Assembly: GCF_015832195.1 (NCBI RefSeq)
Contig: NC_052032.1
Location: 10,209,355-10,273,354 of the forward strand
Direction: 5' to 3'
Source: Motacilla alba alba
Taxonomy: Eukaryota > Chordata > Aves > Passeriformes > Motacillidae
Length of the DNA stretch: 64,000 bases
Shown here: positions 1 to 13,800 of the stretch, in pieces
Numbering within the stretch: the stretch's first letter is position 1
Layout: each line of letters opens with the position of its first letter
Position numbers and translations under genes: made by a program
Notes under the pieces: model-generated
Seen by the model: only the letters and a program-made list of their open reading frames with translations
Database searches by the model: none
What the model was told of the DNA's origin: nothing

Positions 1-3000
1 TTCCCTTCATCAGAAATGAATGAATTCCAAGAAGGATAACAGAAGTGTTCTTAAATAATTTGGCTTCGTGTTTGAAAGCTTTATTGCATTATAAATTAAA
101 ACGTGAGCATGTTGTCGCATGCTTGGTAAGCAGTACAGTGAAATTCCAGGTAGATTTGGTATGTGTTTATTTTTGGCTTGTGTTTCATTACCAGCAGTGG
201 TGGCCTGAGAGATCTGGCTCTAATGCTTCAAAGGTGATAAAAATGAATACAGTGAATTTTCTGGAGGGCTCAAAATTGCAACTCCAAGAACATAAATTAA
301 GGTTGGCTTGTTACTTCATCTGAAACACACCTAAGTGAAAACTGGTAGGAGAAGAACGCAACCTGCTGGTGCTGTACCATGGTCACAGTATCACCTCTCT
401 TCAGAGGAAGTATTGTCCCTTTAAATGCTGCTCTCCATCCTGAGTTTTGGATGTGAATATGTATTTGATGTTTACATCCTACACAAACACCACACATAAA
501 TATTTACGTGTGGTGTTTACCAGGAAATTGAGTGCAGTGAAAGAAGGGGTGGGAATAGTCCAGTTAAGCTGGTGAGAAGGAACATTTACCTTAAAATATG
601 AATCACCAAGTGCTCCTGGCACTGATCCTGGAGCTGTTTAACAGGAGCCCTGTGAAACCATCCCTTGGAATGGATGGATCTGCAGAGCATCTGAAATGAG
701 TCCAGAAGACTTAGACAATTATGTTTTTTGGTTTAGGACCAAGTTCTAGGGAGCTGGTACTACAACACAGGAAAAAACCGACCAAACAAAATGCAGCCCT
801 TAACTCAGTTAAAACTTTTAAAACTAAAATTAGAAGTCAGCTGCCTGCCTACCTGGTGAGAGATAGGCTCTTGAAATGTTCTCTCAAAAGTGTTGTATTA
901 GCTCAAGTGGCATCCTCAAACACAGTGATCCAGCCAAGCACACTCTGCCCAACCTTGCTATTTTCAAGCCATTGTACTGGATTTTTCCCCAGACTAGAAG
1001 ACAGTGTTTGAAGGTATAATGTTGCTTGCTTAGAATGGGAATATGGACCTGAGCTGGGTGTAGGTAGTGATTTGAAACAGAGTGGGATGTTTCATACAGT
1101 TAATTATTGGCAGGAAGCATTTGTTTTATTGACATCCACAGAGAGATGACTCTGTGTAGCTTTAAATAGTTGACTTAATGTCATTTTGCTTCTAGGTATG
1201 GAACAGTGAATTATGGTGTCTGTCACAGGATTTGTTTAATGAGTATCAGTTGTTGACAGGGTATGAAAAAGCTCCAGGGCTTTTCAGCCATTTCACTGAA
1301 ACATTCTCAGTTAGGGGATTTGGGGTCTTTGAGGAGCCCATCCCTTACTGGCTGTTGAAAATCTGGTTTGCACAAAGTCTTAACAGAAACCCGTCTGCAT
1401 TTGCTCTCAGGGTAAATCCGGCCCTCTGAAATGTGAGGTGTAACTCAATCACCATTCTTCTCTCCAGTGGTCAGTTTGTTAAGGACCCTCATCCTTCCCA
1501 GGGGGTTGTAGATTGCAGGTAGCTCACTGTCATGTTTGTCTGTGGGACTCCACAGATGCAGTTTCATCGAGATGCTAGGCCTGAAATTCAGAAGCTCTTT
1601 CTGGGTGATTTAGTGGACTCTGTTTACCAGTTTTTGCTTGAGTTCCCTCAGTGCAGCCAGAGCTGTTGGTGAGAGAGGCTCCAGTCCCTCTCACATGGCA
1701 GGGGTGGCCATGCCATGACCACCACCCTCCACGGGCAGCTCTTGCTGGGCAGTTTTTTACTGAATCACATTCTCTATGCTCTTGCAGTGTTCTCTCCTCA
1801 AGCATTTCAGTGCCATTCCTCGTCTTGTTTCGTTTAACATTCATATTATTTTTTTTTTCAGTGTTGGCAGGTGTGTATTTCACATTAACATGAGGGGTTT
1901 TTTGGATGTTAGACTGCTATTTGCTTATGGTAATTTCCAGTCATCATAAGGTGACTGTTGAGAGAGATGAGCAGAGAGGAAAAAAATTGTCAGGCATTTA
2001 CAGTAAATACTCTCTGCTTTTGGAAACGCTGTCAGAAGTTTAATTGTTAGGTTCAAGTAAGTTTGTCATGTGCCAGACAGAATCAGTCTGCTGTAATGAA
2101 CGGGTTACGCACTTCACCGGCAAAAAGGGAGAGTGAGAAACCAAGGGATGCTCAGGATTTCCTGTCACCTTGCACTGCAGAAGGAACAGGGTAGGCTTTT
2201 TAACCTAGCCTGTAATTAGGTTTTGCATGGAAGCATATATTACTGTGCTCGCTTTGCCAAAGCTCTTCAGTATGATGGATGAGATTTAAAGGTTGATCTG
2301 ACTAAATTGCAATGAGAATACTAACGACAAAGATATTTCTGTTGTGAACTATTCCTACCAGGCGTCGTAGCTGTGACAGAAATGGTGTAAAGTAATGGAC
2401 AATAAAAGTCACTCGAAAATAATACTCTCCTAGGATTGGGCTGCCTTCCCCTGAGCACAAACCCTGAACCACAGCGATAATGTAATCATAAGCCCAGATC
2501 ATCATTTAAATATACAGGTAATCTCATAGAGTATCCTGGCAGATTTATTTTATGAGCAAGGAAGAGGAAGAATATTATTGGGCAGTAGAGAGGAAGAAAG
2601 CGGTGCTGATGTGGTTGTGTTTATTCTGTAAAACAGTTTGCATTGCTCCAGCCTTTGGGGAGCCTGCAGTGAGCAGCACAGTGGCTCCAGGAGGAGTGGC
2701 AGCCTGGCTCCCAGGGCAGCACATCCCTGCAGATATCGGCTGGGGGCCTGCTGGGTGTGCCCTGCTGCGTTTCAGTCCTGGCAACTCCCCGTGTGTGGTA
2801 AAAGATGGACATTTGTGCACTAGGTTAAGTCGTGTACTTGACTGGTTTTAATCAGCGTGTGGATTTCTGGAACCATGCATGACTTGCTGGTGTGTTTCTG
2901 TTTGTTTTACACGAGGTACCCAAACAGACCTGCTTGGCTCCCCCCAGCAGTCCCTGTGAGGGAGGATACGAGAGGCATACAGTAACTGAGGGGGAAAGCA

Positions 3001-4745
3001 GATTTGTATGGGTGACATATCTGTGCTTTAACTCTCAGGTGTGTGTGTGTGTGTGGTGGGCAGCAGCAGGGCTGAGCACGGGGCATGCAGAGCAGCTGGT
3101 GTGTCTTGCAGGAAGGTGAAAAGTGCTGGTACAGAAAGCGGTTGTAACGCTGAGCACAAGCTGCTGCTTTGCTGCCTGCCCGAGAGGTGCACGGTCCTGT
3201 CATGTTGATTATACATCTGGGAGCAAATAATTTGGCCTGCAGTTGAGTTGGAGGCATCCCGAGACACATGGTGATACCCGATCAGACTGGTCACAGCTGC
3301 TTCACCGAGGAGCACCCGGGGCACCAGGGCGGCTGGGACTGAATGCCAGGATGCTGATGAGGTTCTGCTCCTTAATGAGTGTCTTGTAACTAATGATCCT
3401 GGCCTTTGCTACCAAGTGCCCTGGGCTGTTCCGCCCTGAGAATCCCACCTGTCAGGTACCTGCGAGGTATCAGGGGTTTGATGGGATTTTGTGTTTTGCT
3501 CTCTACTGATGAGGTGTGTGCACACTCGGGTACCCAGAGAGGAATTGCAGCTGGGGATGTGGCAGGGGAGCTGGCTGCACAAGAGGGTTTTTGTTTTCCC
3601 TGTATTTGGAAGAATTCCAGGTTACCTGTGAGTGCCGCTGCATGGAGTAATACCTGTCCAGCAGCAAGGTGACAGTGGTGTGGGAGAAGGAGCTGTTCAT
3701 CCCATGTGGGTTGTGGGCATTTTTCACGTGATGGTAATGATGAGCCTGTTCTTTTATTCACTTTCTGGAAAGCTGTGTGATGCTTCGTGCAATTTAAGGA
3801 TGTTTTGATTTACAATCATAGTCAAGACTCAGTGTGAAAATGTGTGATACTGCAGAACTTCGTAGGAAATTTGGAACAGGAATAAAAGGAAAAGTGCAGA
3901 GCTAAGACAATGTCAAGTAAAAATGGGCCAGTGTTAGGAGGTACCTTGTACCTTTCCTGATGCAGAGCAGTGCCTGTGTGTTGTTGGCTGCTATTTGAAG
4001 ATCCTCTGTGGAGGCCCTTCCCGGGGATTCCCCTTCTCTCTCCCTGTGCAGTGCCAGAGCCCGGAATAGCCGAGCTGCCAGCCTGGGCAGGACACGCTGT
4101 CCCGAGGTGTCAGCGGGCTCGGTGCTGTCATGTGAGCTCTGCTGGATCTCTTTTCAAAGCTGCTATTTTGTTCTTACTCCTTCCTCTGCTTCCAGCTGTA
4201 GCCCTTCAAACCAGCAGCGCCCGGGTGCAGGTGCTGCCCCGGCCCGTCCCTGCTGGTGGCAGTGGGCTCTCCTGGGCTGTGCCTGCCCCTGCTGCTCCCT
4301 CACAGCAAGGGATTGCTCCTCGAGTTTCCTTGGTGCTGCTGGGACTGCAGCAGTCTGGAGGGACTTGGTCATTTTTGTTTTACAAGTGGAGATGGGCAGA
4401 GCTTTTGGGATGTCCCCTAAGTAACTGGGGACCATGTGTCCTTGGGGAAGTGACAGTAGCCACTGTTAGAGGTGACAAAAGCAGTGTCCTTAGCCGATAG
4501 CCAAGGACTGACCCAAGAAAGCCGTTTTCTGCTCTTTTGTTTGCTGTGGAGCAGCAGCAGCAGGATCTGTGGTTCTGCTGGGTGCTCCCTGCGGCGGGGG
4601 GCTCTGCCCTGTTGCTGGGCCCTGCCAGCAGGGCTCTGCCCTGTGGGCCCGGGGCTGGGGAAGGGAGGCTCAGCTCCTGCCCCGCTGGGCACAGCCCTGG
4701 AGAGGGGCAGGCAGCCACCAACCTCTCCCCTTTCTTTTGCCTCAG
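1..4745. other. NEK6 upstream intron or 5' flank, no gene seen
   Basis: No coding exon was recognised here on either strand; open frames are short and match nothing I know. The stretch ends in a pyrimidine-rich tract and a doubled acceptor (CAGCAG) in front of the first NEK6 coding exon, so at least its 3' part is intron. In human NEK6 the first exon is non-coding and lies well upstream, so the promoter and 5' exon are probably outside the window. The region contains a short (GT)8 run at 3039-3054 and otherwise ordinary intronic sequence. Confidence 0.7.
3039..3054. repeat. (GT)8 microsatellite
   Basis: Eight uninterrupted GT dinucleotides in the upstream NEK6 intron or flank. This is a short simple repeat with no other feature attached. 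Confidence 0.9.
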
Positions 4746-4870
4746 CAGAGCCGAGAGGCAGAGTTTGGTATGATACCATGGAAGGGCAGCACAACCATCC
4801 TCATCATCTAGGGGACCAGAACAACCCTCTGTGCAAGCTGCCGGGGCAGGAATTCCAGCATGATCCTCAG
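4746..4870 (+). CDS. NEK6: NEK6 exon with start codon (residues 1-31)
   Basis: The acceptor is a tandem CAGCAG after a pyrimidine tract, so the exon starts at 4746 or 4749. Coding starts at ATG 4778, in a strong initiation context (A at -3, G at +4), and ends before GTAAGC at 4870 in phase 0. The product begins [14 protein letters not shown] and ends in DPQ, aligning with the human N-terminus that begins MAGQPGHMPHGG and also ends DPQ. It has four histidines in its first ten residues and is likely disordered. The frame is also open from the acceptor to the ATG, so an upstream exon could give an N-terminally extended isoform, as known for human NEK6. Confidence 0.93.
4770..4811 (+). promoter_or_regulatory. 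Short upstream ORF overlapping the NEK6 start codon
   Basis: An ATG at 4770, eight bases before the NEK6 start and in another frame, opens 13 codons that end at TAG 4809-4811, inside the NEK6 coding sequence. Its context (G at -3, A at +4) is weaker than that of the main ATG. An overlapping uORF of this kind can lower translation of the main frame. Any effect here is inference; the reading frames are directly visible. Confidence 0.6.
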
Positions 4871-7800
4871 GTAAGCGCGGGTGTCCCTGATCCGTCTCCC
4901 TCTGTCTTTGCTTACCTTCGTTCTGTAAAGGTCTCCTGATTTCTTAGCCTGTAGCTGCTTTTGTCCCTCTCCTTTTGTTTTCAGTGCAGTTATAGCAGTT
5001 TTAGGGAATATCCAGTTTGGGATTTTGCCAGCCAGCCAGAGTTTCCTGAACTCGCTTTTTGATTATAATAAGAGAAAAAGGAAATAGTTTGAATTTTGCT
5101 TAAAGCAAATGTTTTTAAATCATCTTATGAAAACATACTGAGTTGGCTTTCTCTTGTCTTTGATTCTTTGAAGAAAAGGCCAAAGTAAAATAGATTATTG
5201 TGTAAGTGAATAAATGTATTTTATCTCTTTTTATAGTAAGTGCTGGAGAAGTAATTACCAGATAAAAGAAAAAGCTCATTCTACATGGCACTGTAGGCTC
5301 CCTGTGAGTCTCTGGAACTCATCCTGCAATGCATTTTGTCCACACTATAATGAAGTTTCACTGCAGCAGCTCCTCTCTCTTCCTGTCTTTCTGCAGAAGG
5401 GAGCTAAAACCAGGATTAACCCGCAGTCTGTGTAATCATGAAACTTGGATTTTGGGAATTCTGGCTGCTTGACTTTTCAGCCTGTTTTCTGTTGATCAGA
5501 GCAATTCAGTTTTGCCCCTGTGTTGTATAAAGGAATAAACCAAAAGCATCGTGGAAGGCTGTCAGGAAGAAGAGCATTGGAGCTGGGCTGGGCTGGGCTG
5601 GGCTGGGCTGGGCTGGGCTGGGCTGGGCTGGGCTGGGGGTGAGCTTTGTTGTTCCCGTTGCAGCCCAGGGGTGAGGCAGGTCCCCGTTGCAGCCCAGGGG
5701 TGAGGCAGGTCCCCGAGGCAGCCCAGGGGTGAGGCAGGTCCCCGAGCCAGCCCGGGGGTGAGGCAGGTCCCCGAGGCAGCCCAGGGGTGAGGCAGGTCCC
5801 CGAGCCAGCCCGGGGGTGAGGCAGGTCCCGAGGCAGAAGCTGTCCTTGGGAAGGCTCTGGCAGTGCCCAGCACAGCCTCTGCTCAGGAGGAGTTCTGTGC
5901 ACACAGTGAGTGCACTGCTGGGAAAGTACCATGGTGTGGAGCAAAGCCCCCTCTCCTAATGTAGCAATTTGTCATATTAAGTCATTTAATAATAATTGAA
6001 TCCCCTTGATTAATCTCCTAGAATTAGCCAGTTGCATTTTGAGCAATTAGGGTTAATTACTGCCTCATTTGGCAGGATAGTGCCCCTGTAATTATTTCAT
6101 GAACAAGATTAGGAAGTGTTCCTGTGCAGCAGATACATTCATGGCATCTTGGAGCACATGTTAGAATTTGTAATGACATAGTTAAGTGTAATTAGTAGCT
6201 AATAATCTGTGTTCTGCTGTGATGCTGATGCTGAGTGGGCTCATTTTGCTGTATGGTCATTGTTCAGTGAAACCTCCCCTCAACTCTGGTAATACCCGAG
6301 TTCTGTTAATGGAGGGCTCTGGTAAACTGTTCTGAGAATGGTCTAATTTGGAATTAGAATTGCAGGAAGACTGCCTTTGGTTTTGCTGTCAAAATAACAT
6401 AAAAAGGCCTGAATAACAAAAATATACAGTCTACCAAGGAACTGGAAAAATGCATATAAAGAAGGTGGTGTTTGGAAGCCTTACATTGGTGGCATGATGG
6501 GGTTGCTGATGGCATAGTTCTGTTTTTCCATTTTTCAGGAATATATTTATATAAAACTTTTCAAATCTCTGATACTTTTTACCTGGAGAATCTGCAGTTA
6601 CATCCTTTCTTCTGAAAAATCTGAGTAATGCAGACATGCTGTGTAATGGTTTGTGGGAGGGAGGGAGGTTTGGGAAGATAAAATGGACCAAGCTGGTCTG
6701 ATGAGAAATGTCATTAATGGCAGAGATAAAAACTTTAGCAGAAAAAAACCAGAACATGAGTTCTTAGAGGAGCTTTGCATGGAACAGCCTTCTCTTCCTT
6801 GCAGCCCCTTCATCACAAATACTGTGCAGGCCCCCACAAGAGCAGGGCAGCAGCGTGCTCCTCTCCCAGAAGCTGCTCCCATAATTGTGCTGCTTCCTAA
6901 AGCTCCTTTTTTTGTCATTCTGACAGAGGTGTTGTTTCTGCTTCCTAACTCATCAGTACAGAATGTCAGTCAGGCTTTTCTTTCCTGTCTTTAACTGCTG
7001 TAGTTTAGCTAATAGGATGAATCCTTGGAGTAATGCTGGATACTTAGAAGTTATCTGTAATACAAACATTTTTTAAAATGTCCATTAAAATGACAGCTTT
7101 GGCTTTTGGCTCTCATACCTGCCCAGAAATACCGCAAGGAAGTTCATTAGCAAGAGGGAGAACATTCTCTAGTAATGCTCCAGAATGAAGGTGTTAATTA
7201 TTTAAGTCTCCAGATTACTTAGTGGAGTGCTACTTATTTCTAAGTAGCAGTAAGCAATAAAAATTATTTAGGAGTAAATCAGCGATATAAAAATATAGAG
7301 TTGTAATTTTTCACTTAGTTTTCATACTAAATAAACACAGTAACTCACTTTTAAATAGCTCTTTTATATACTCACATTTTAGCAGCAGAGCTGTTAAGAG
7401 ATTATTTCTATGGTAATTTTAATTTCTTTGTGAATGTCACCTTGTCCTACCATTTCCAAGCTGGTATGTTTCTCTTCCCTTGTGGTGTGGTAGCACAAAT
7501 GTCCAGATAGGCACAGAATATCTGGATATCAGGATAGATCCCAGTCATGCTGACAGGGATGCTGAAACTGTGGAACTTAAGCCAAGTTCTTCAGCAAACT
7601 TTAAATTCCAGGTAACAGGTCAGGTGAAGGATATTTTATGACTGTAGTCTAATTCTGAAGCTCAAATTGAAAAACCTGCTGTATTCTTCAATAATTACTC
7701 GGCTACCTGTTTGAAGGATAATCCATATTTTAAAAGTTTCCTCATCTCTTGCAAGCTTAGAAGTTCCTTCTTTAATCAATCTGTTCTAATGTGTTCTCAT

Positions 7801-10800
7801 AAATTCACACTGGAATTTCAGCCTCAAAGTATGCAAAGTTCTTTTCAGGTAGGCATTATTGAATGGAGGCAGGTGTATAATTTTGGACATACTAAAAGGG
7901 TTTGAAATACTGATGTTGATAGTAAATCATTGCTTATAATGTGTGCACGTTCTCCAGGAGGGGCTGCGGCTCCCCCAGTGCTCCTGCAGATGTCTTCTAA
8001 AGGTGAAATTAGTTACAGTAAATGTCACTCAGATGAAGTATGCACTTTGGAAGCAAGGAAACCATTCCTTTAAAATTAATGATGCATTGCAAATATCAGA
8101 AAAAAACCTTATATCCAGCGTAAAGATAATTAAAATTCAGGTCAGAAGTGTATGACTTAGTCGGGCTAAATTTTTTAATGAGATTTCAGAAAATTAATTG
8201 GGCGAGTATGTTTTTACTCTTCTAAAGAATATTTCATTTCATGGCTCTACAGGAAAGATGCTTTTATTGGCATCTGAAGATTGGACTGACTTTTTAACTG
8301 TTGGTTAACTAATCCTAACAGTTTTTAGGGTGATTACAAATACTCTAGATGCCTGCAGCCCTTTGTGCAGGGCTGACTGGTGCCCGTTTTCCACATGCCA
8401 ATCAGCAGTAAAACAACTGACTTGATTATTAATTAACATTAGCATTCTGGGTTTCTGTATTGTGCAATTAGCAGTGAACACTCCCCTTTCTCAGGCCTTG
8501 GATCCCCTGTGTCCCTGGCTCTGCAGTGGGGCTGTGTTTGTGATATTCTGGGTTCACTCTCAGGATGCTCCTTGGCCCAGAGCAAGGGCTCAGAGGCTGC
8601 AGGCAGAGCTGCTCCCACAGTTCTCTTGGAGCTGTTCAGGTTTTCCCTGGATCTTAAGTAATTACAAAGAGGTAAATGTATTGGCCCAACACTAATTGTT
8701 CTGGAGATTGAAAGTATTTCTACAGAAGAGTTTTTTCTTATTCTTCCCCATCCCCAAACACAAATTCTGGACAACTACTCATGAAGACAAATAAAACATA
8801 ACAAATGTGTTCAGGGTGTGTAGGCATCCTACCTGCCTGTCCTTAGAAACCTTACAAATTCTGTTCTGCAGACAGTCTTGTAACACCTCAAAATTCGAGG
8901 CTAAAAGCCCTGGCAGAATCCTTCCTGAAGTTCTGACAAGGGCTGCCCTTGCCTGCTTTTGTCAGCTTTGGAATTTGTGCTCTGGCACCAGTGGTTCCAT
9001 CTCACAGAGCACACGTATGCCAGAGGAGATGTCCAGAAGAGCTTGTTCTTGGAATGATCTCTGCATTTCTTCCTCAAAATGAATGGTTTTTTATTTGCAT
9101 GAGGAATTCTTTGGTGCTTTTTTTTTTTTTCGTGGAGTAGGAGAAGAATGAGACTTCCTTGTGCGCATGAAGAGAACAGCCTTTGTCTCAAAACAAGTTC
9201 TTCCCAGACTGTGCCCTTCCTACAGCTGCCCTGGGAACAAAAATGTGCAAACAGCCCAGTTTTCATATTGTCCTGGGTTGGGGTTCCTTTTGCTTGCTTG
9301 GTTTTTTCCTCCCCTTTTTTTCTTTTCATTTAGTTTTTTTTTTTTTTTAATTCAAGCTCCATTGTTGACCTTGACATCTGATCTGTAGAGGCAGGAGCTT
9401 GATTTTACTGCACTTATGGAAACCTGAGCCTGAGTCTGTCCTAAGAATGAGAAAATGTGTTTTTAATGGACAAGTTAGAAGATGACGATGGTATCTTACA
9501 ACACAATTTATATCTGTGCATGAAAACTCTGAGGTTTGCAGAAATAAAGATCATGGGTTGTTCGAATGAATAGGGATTGGTTCTTTGCCAGCTTTCTGAA
9601 AAGTTGTGGTGGTTAATTGTGGGAGGACTAGAAAGCAATGGAGAGCCCACGTGAGGAGTGCTGAGATGAGGGCAGTGTGCTGGGCCGGAGCAGGGCTGTG
9701 CCTCTGGGAAGGCAGGTGCTCCCCAGCTGCTCTCTGTGTCCTTGCAATGCTGCTCAGCAGTTCCCTGCTTGCCTTCAGCTCCAGCAAGGCAGGAGGAAGG
9801 TGGCCTGTGAAGGTGGGGAGCTTTCTGGGACGGTTTGGGCCCACCTGAGGATGATTCCTGGTGTGTTCCGTAATCAAACATCTCCTGCCCTCTCCGAAAG
9901 CTCCGTTACTTTAATTAGGCCTGATAGGTTGTGATAGCCCATGCAAATCTAGGTCATTGCATATGTAAATGTGCAGCTGCAGTCCTGGAGGTGCCAGAAC
10001 ACATCAGCAGAGGTGTCCAGGCATGGGCAGCATCACCCCCAGCACCAGCGGGCTCTGGGGCTCTCCGTGGCCAAGGGGCTGGGGCACATTCCCCTCACAC
10101 TTGCCCATTGTTTATTTATGCTTTCAAGTTCAGAAGTTGGTAGATATTTCTGGGCACATGCTTGAAATATTAATTTACACTTCAACACTCTTTGTGTAAA
10201 CACACACTTTAATGATTTAGGAAAGGCAGTGGAAGCTGTCCTTGATTTCAGTGTGGATTTCTTTCTGCAAAATAAAAAATAAAGTTTTGCAGTAGTTTCC
10301 TCATAAAATGTTGTTAGAAGTGCTGCCTCTATTGTGAATGGTGACTGCAAGTTAGAGAAGCTTTTGCTCAGACTTTCTTACTGCCCAAGAACAGCTCAGG
10401 AGGCACATGGACACAGTGAAGGAGGTGCTGTGATTCCTTTCTATTTTAAATTAGGAAAAAGTGCTTTGTAGGTTGATGTGCTGACACCTCTGTTTTGTCT
10501 GGGGAAAGCGGTTTGTGTGTCCAGGTCAAGGAACTCGCCTAGCAGCTGGTGTGTAAGACAGTTGGGAAGCAGAGAAGTTCCTGGTGGGAACCAGGCAAAT
10601 GGGACGGATCCCTGTGTGCAGGCTCTGCTGGCTTTGTCAGGCAGTGCAGGGGGCTGGTGCTTGTTTCCCTGCCTGGAACGAGCTGAGCCTTCCCGTCCGC
10701 TGGGATGGGTATTGAGGAGTGCTTCCTTTATCAGAGCCCTGCAAAGAGAGCTTGCCACCAGCTTGAACTGAGAGGGGTGCAGGGGCTGATTAATTGGAAT

Positions 10801-13800
10801 TTAGTAACTTAGAGGAGGAACTATGTAAACAAACAATAAAGCAAAGCAATCGTGGCCTTCTGCCCCTTCCTGAGAACTGTAGGATACCTGCTCCCTCCTC
10901 ACTGAGAGGATGCTCCCTCAGTGCATCCTCTCAGGTTTATTGGGGAGTGTACGCTGCCAGACTGGGAGATACGAATCCTTGGACTTCAATTTTGGTTTGG
11001 TTTTTGTTCTCTCTGTGAATGCAGCATAATTCCAAGCACAGCACGAGCACCGAGAGCTGACCCTGAGCTGCAAGCTTTGATTGCAGTTGATAGCTGGTGG
11101 CTTGTGTCAGAGTGTAGGGGAGACTGGAGGGTTCCTAAAGGGAGCCATGCCCTGAGCTGCTTGAAGGAAGCGCTTGCAGAAATGACCTTCCTCTCTCTGT
11201 GGGGCTTGCCTTCAGAAGTAGCTGCAGGTCCTAACGCTGGGCTGAAAGCTTTTCCTGCATTTCAAATCTCAGTTCCAGCCCTCTCCTGCTGCGTTAGGAA
11301 ATGGCAGTGTAGCAATAGTCATTCCTGAAGCCGTGCAGCCCTCCCGGGACACTTGTGCCAGGCGTGGTTCGGCTGCAGGCCTGGCTCATCCCTGGGGAGC
11401 CCTTCCCCACTCCCAGCCTGTGCTGGGAACTTCTCTTCTTGTGGGTTTTGGTGCAAACTCTGAAACGGCTCAAGATGCTGGAACTCGAAAATGTTCTACT
11501 TGGCACGTGCGCTAACTTTGAGTAATTAATTTTCATAATTTCTTTTGGAAACATTGTTTGGCAGCCGCGCTCATGACAGAGAGACCGGCGGCGCTCCCGG
11601 GAGCCCTGGCAGCCCGTGGGGTCCCTGCTCCTCGTCAGGCCGTGTCTCCCTGCTGCCTGGCTGTTTACCTGGCACCGCTGGGCTGCAGCATCGCCGTCTC
11701 CCCGGTGCCACAGGCAGGCAGAGCTGACGAGAGGCTGTGCAGTGAGCCAGAGCAGTTTGGGATTAATTAGTTACTTACACGGAAGGCAAGACTTTCATTC
11801 CCTTAGTAAAGAAGTCGTTTGGCTTCCTCCAGCCTGTGTTGCCGCTCCATCTCGAGGGGTTGGTGCCTTCGTGGTGGGATGTTCTCCGCTCTGAGGGGCC
11901 GAGGCTGAGCCTTGCCCGCGAGCAGGGGGAGCAGGAGGGGCCGAGTGGCTCTTTGGGGTCCCTGACTGCCTTTCCTTTGACAGAGACATTTAACGTCGTA
12001 CCCGTATCGCTGCACCTTGGCAGATTTTCAGATTGAGAAAAAGATCGGGCGAGGCCAGTTCAGCGAAGTTTACAAAGCCACTTGTCTTCTGGACAGGAAA
12101 CCCGTGGCGCTGAAGAAGGTGCAGGTGAGCGTCTCGTGCAGGCTCTGGGGTGGAATGGGAGTGATGCAAGGGCTGCCCGGTGCCCTGCAGGTGACAGCTC
12201 TGCCCTGCAGGGTCTTGGTCCCTCAGCGCCCCGAGTGGGTTCCCGTGTCCACCTCAGGATTCCACAGCACTACTGCCTTTTCCTGTTTGTGTTAAATTTC
12301 ACCAAATTGTTACTAAATGTGTGAGACAGCGAGGCCGTGTGGCTGTGCTGGTGCCATGGGGAGCTGCCATCCCAGCACAGCTGAACCTCAGGAACGTGGA
12401 GGGGAAAAAGGCTGGAGCTTGCTGGTGGAGCTGGAGAAGCATTTGTGAGAACCTGCATGGCAGAAGTGTAGATTTTTAAAACTTGGCTGAAAGTACTGGG
12501 CAGTATTCAGAACAGCATTTTGTTTGAAGAAATTTGTCTTTAATCCTTCAACAAATCCTCCAAACTCTCATTTCCAGTGATTTAGTGATCGTTGCAGAAT
12601 GAATACTAATGCTCAAAGTTACTGTTAATTATTTCAGAGAAATCAGGGGAAGCTGTATCTGTTTAAAAGAGAAAAGTAAACATTTTGGCTTTTATTTACT
12701 ATATGAAATTAATAATAATTAAGCCAATGAAAACCACAGCAGCAAATTCACAAACTTGTATCTTTATTTTTCGTGCTGCTTAGAATATTGCCTATGGGTT
12801 ATAAAATTAGTTTTACCCCAGTGTTATCCCTGTGGTGGTTTCAAAATAAAGAAAACATTGATCTTTCTTTGATCTGGGGATTGTGTGAATACTCATTACA
12901 GTAGACGATGTACAAACTGGGGAAGGAAACACCAACTGCTTGTTAAAGTATAAAGTACTTTTTTTTGTTGTTTCATTTTTCTCTTCTATGTTTTTGTGTT
13001 TGAAGATTTTTGAAATGATGGATGCCAAGGCAAGGCAAGATTGCATTAAAGAAATTGACCTCTTGAAGGTAAGAATTTTTATAATAACTTTTTTTTTTTC
13101 TCTTTTTGGGGGTCTGGTGTTCATTTGTTTGTTTTGTTTCGTGGAAAGAAATTGTTTTCAGTTGGCAAATAAAGCTTACACAGTAAAGCAGTAAAGAGGT
13201 TTTGCCTGTGCATGTCACGTGTGTCTAAATATCACACGTGAAAAATGATAATTTAGATGAAGGCTCTTTAAGTTTAAGTGATTAAAACAAATAGTGAATT
13301 TAGTGCCTTAGTAGCTTATTTTAAGTTGTTGATTAAAAACAGATGTGTTGCACTGTACATATCTATTTTTAGTAAATGCAACAGACTGAAAAAGGCTAAA
13401 AATTTAGTTTAGCTAATCAAATTTCATTCTAAAAGTATCAAATAATTACTTCTGTGCCTGTGATTTTAGGGATTTCTGTTCAAATTCATGCAATTGTAGC
13501 CTGAGTCTGTAGGCTGTAGGGAAGGATAAACATGAGCCAGTTGCTCAATAGTTGTGGAGGAAAATAATGCTGAGGTTTACATTCAGAAAGAGGATCTGTG
13601 ATATTTTGGGTTCTAGGAAAAAACTATTCAGGCATCAGTTGTGAATGTAAGAATGGGCTGTACTGAAATGAAAGAAAGGAATTGGTGAAAAAGCCAGCCT
13701 AAATAATCAGAGCATAAACTGACACGTACAAGTTGTGTGTTATTGTCCTTCTTCAAAGTTCTAATTTAGTTTTGTTGTTCTTTTAAGGGACAAAGAGACC

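Larger units (their letters stand above)
4871..11983 (+). other. NEK6 intron after residue 31
   Basis: GT-AG intron of 7.1 kb, phase 0. It holds a compound tandem repeat (5582-5833), an AT-rich stretch dense in TAATTA-like homeodomain cores (about 5960-6200) and T-rich runs near 9120 and 9335-9349. No coding exon or RNA gene was recognised on either strand. Confidence 0.85.

Noticed and set aside
4472..4939. 155-codon frame containing the NEK6 N-terminus and continuing to both sides
   Set aside because: Only 4778-4870 is kept as coding: the acceptor at 4745/4748 and donor at 4871 bound the exon, and the product joins perfectly to the next NEK6 exon.
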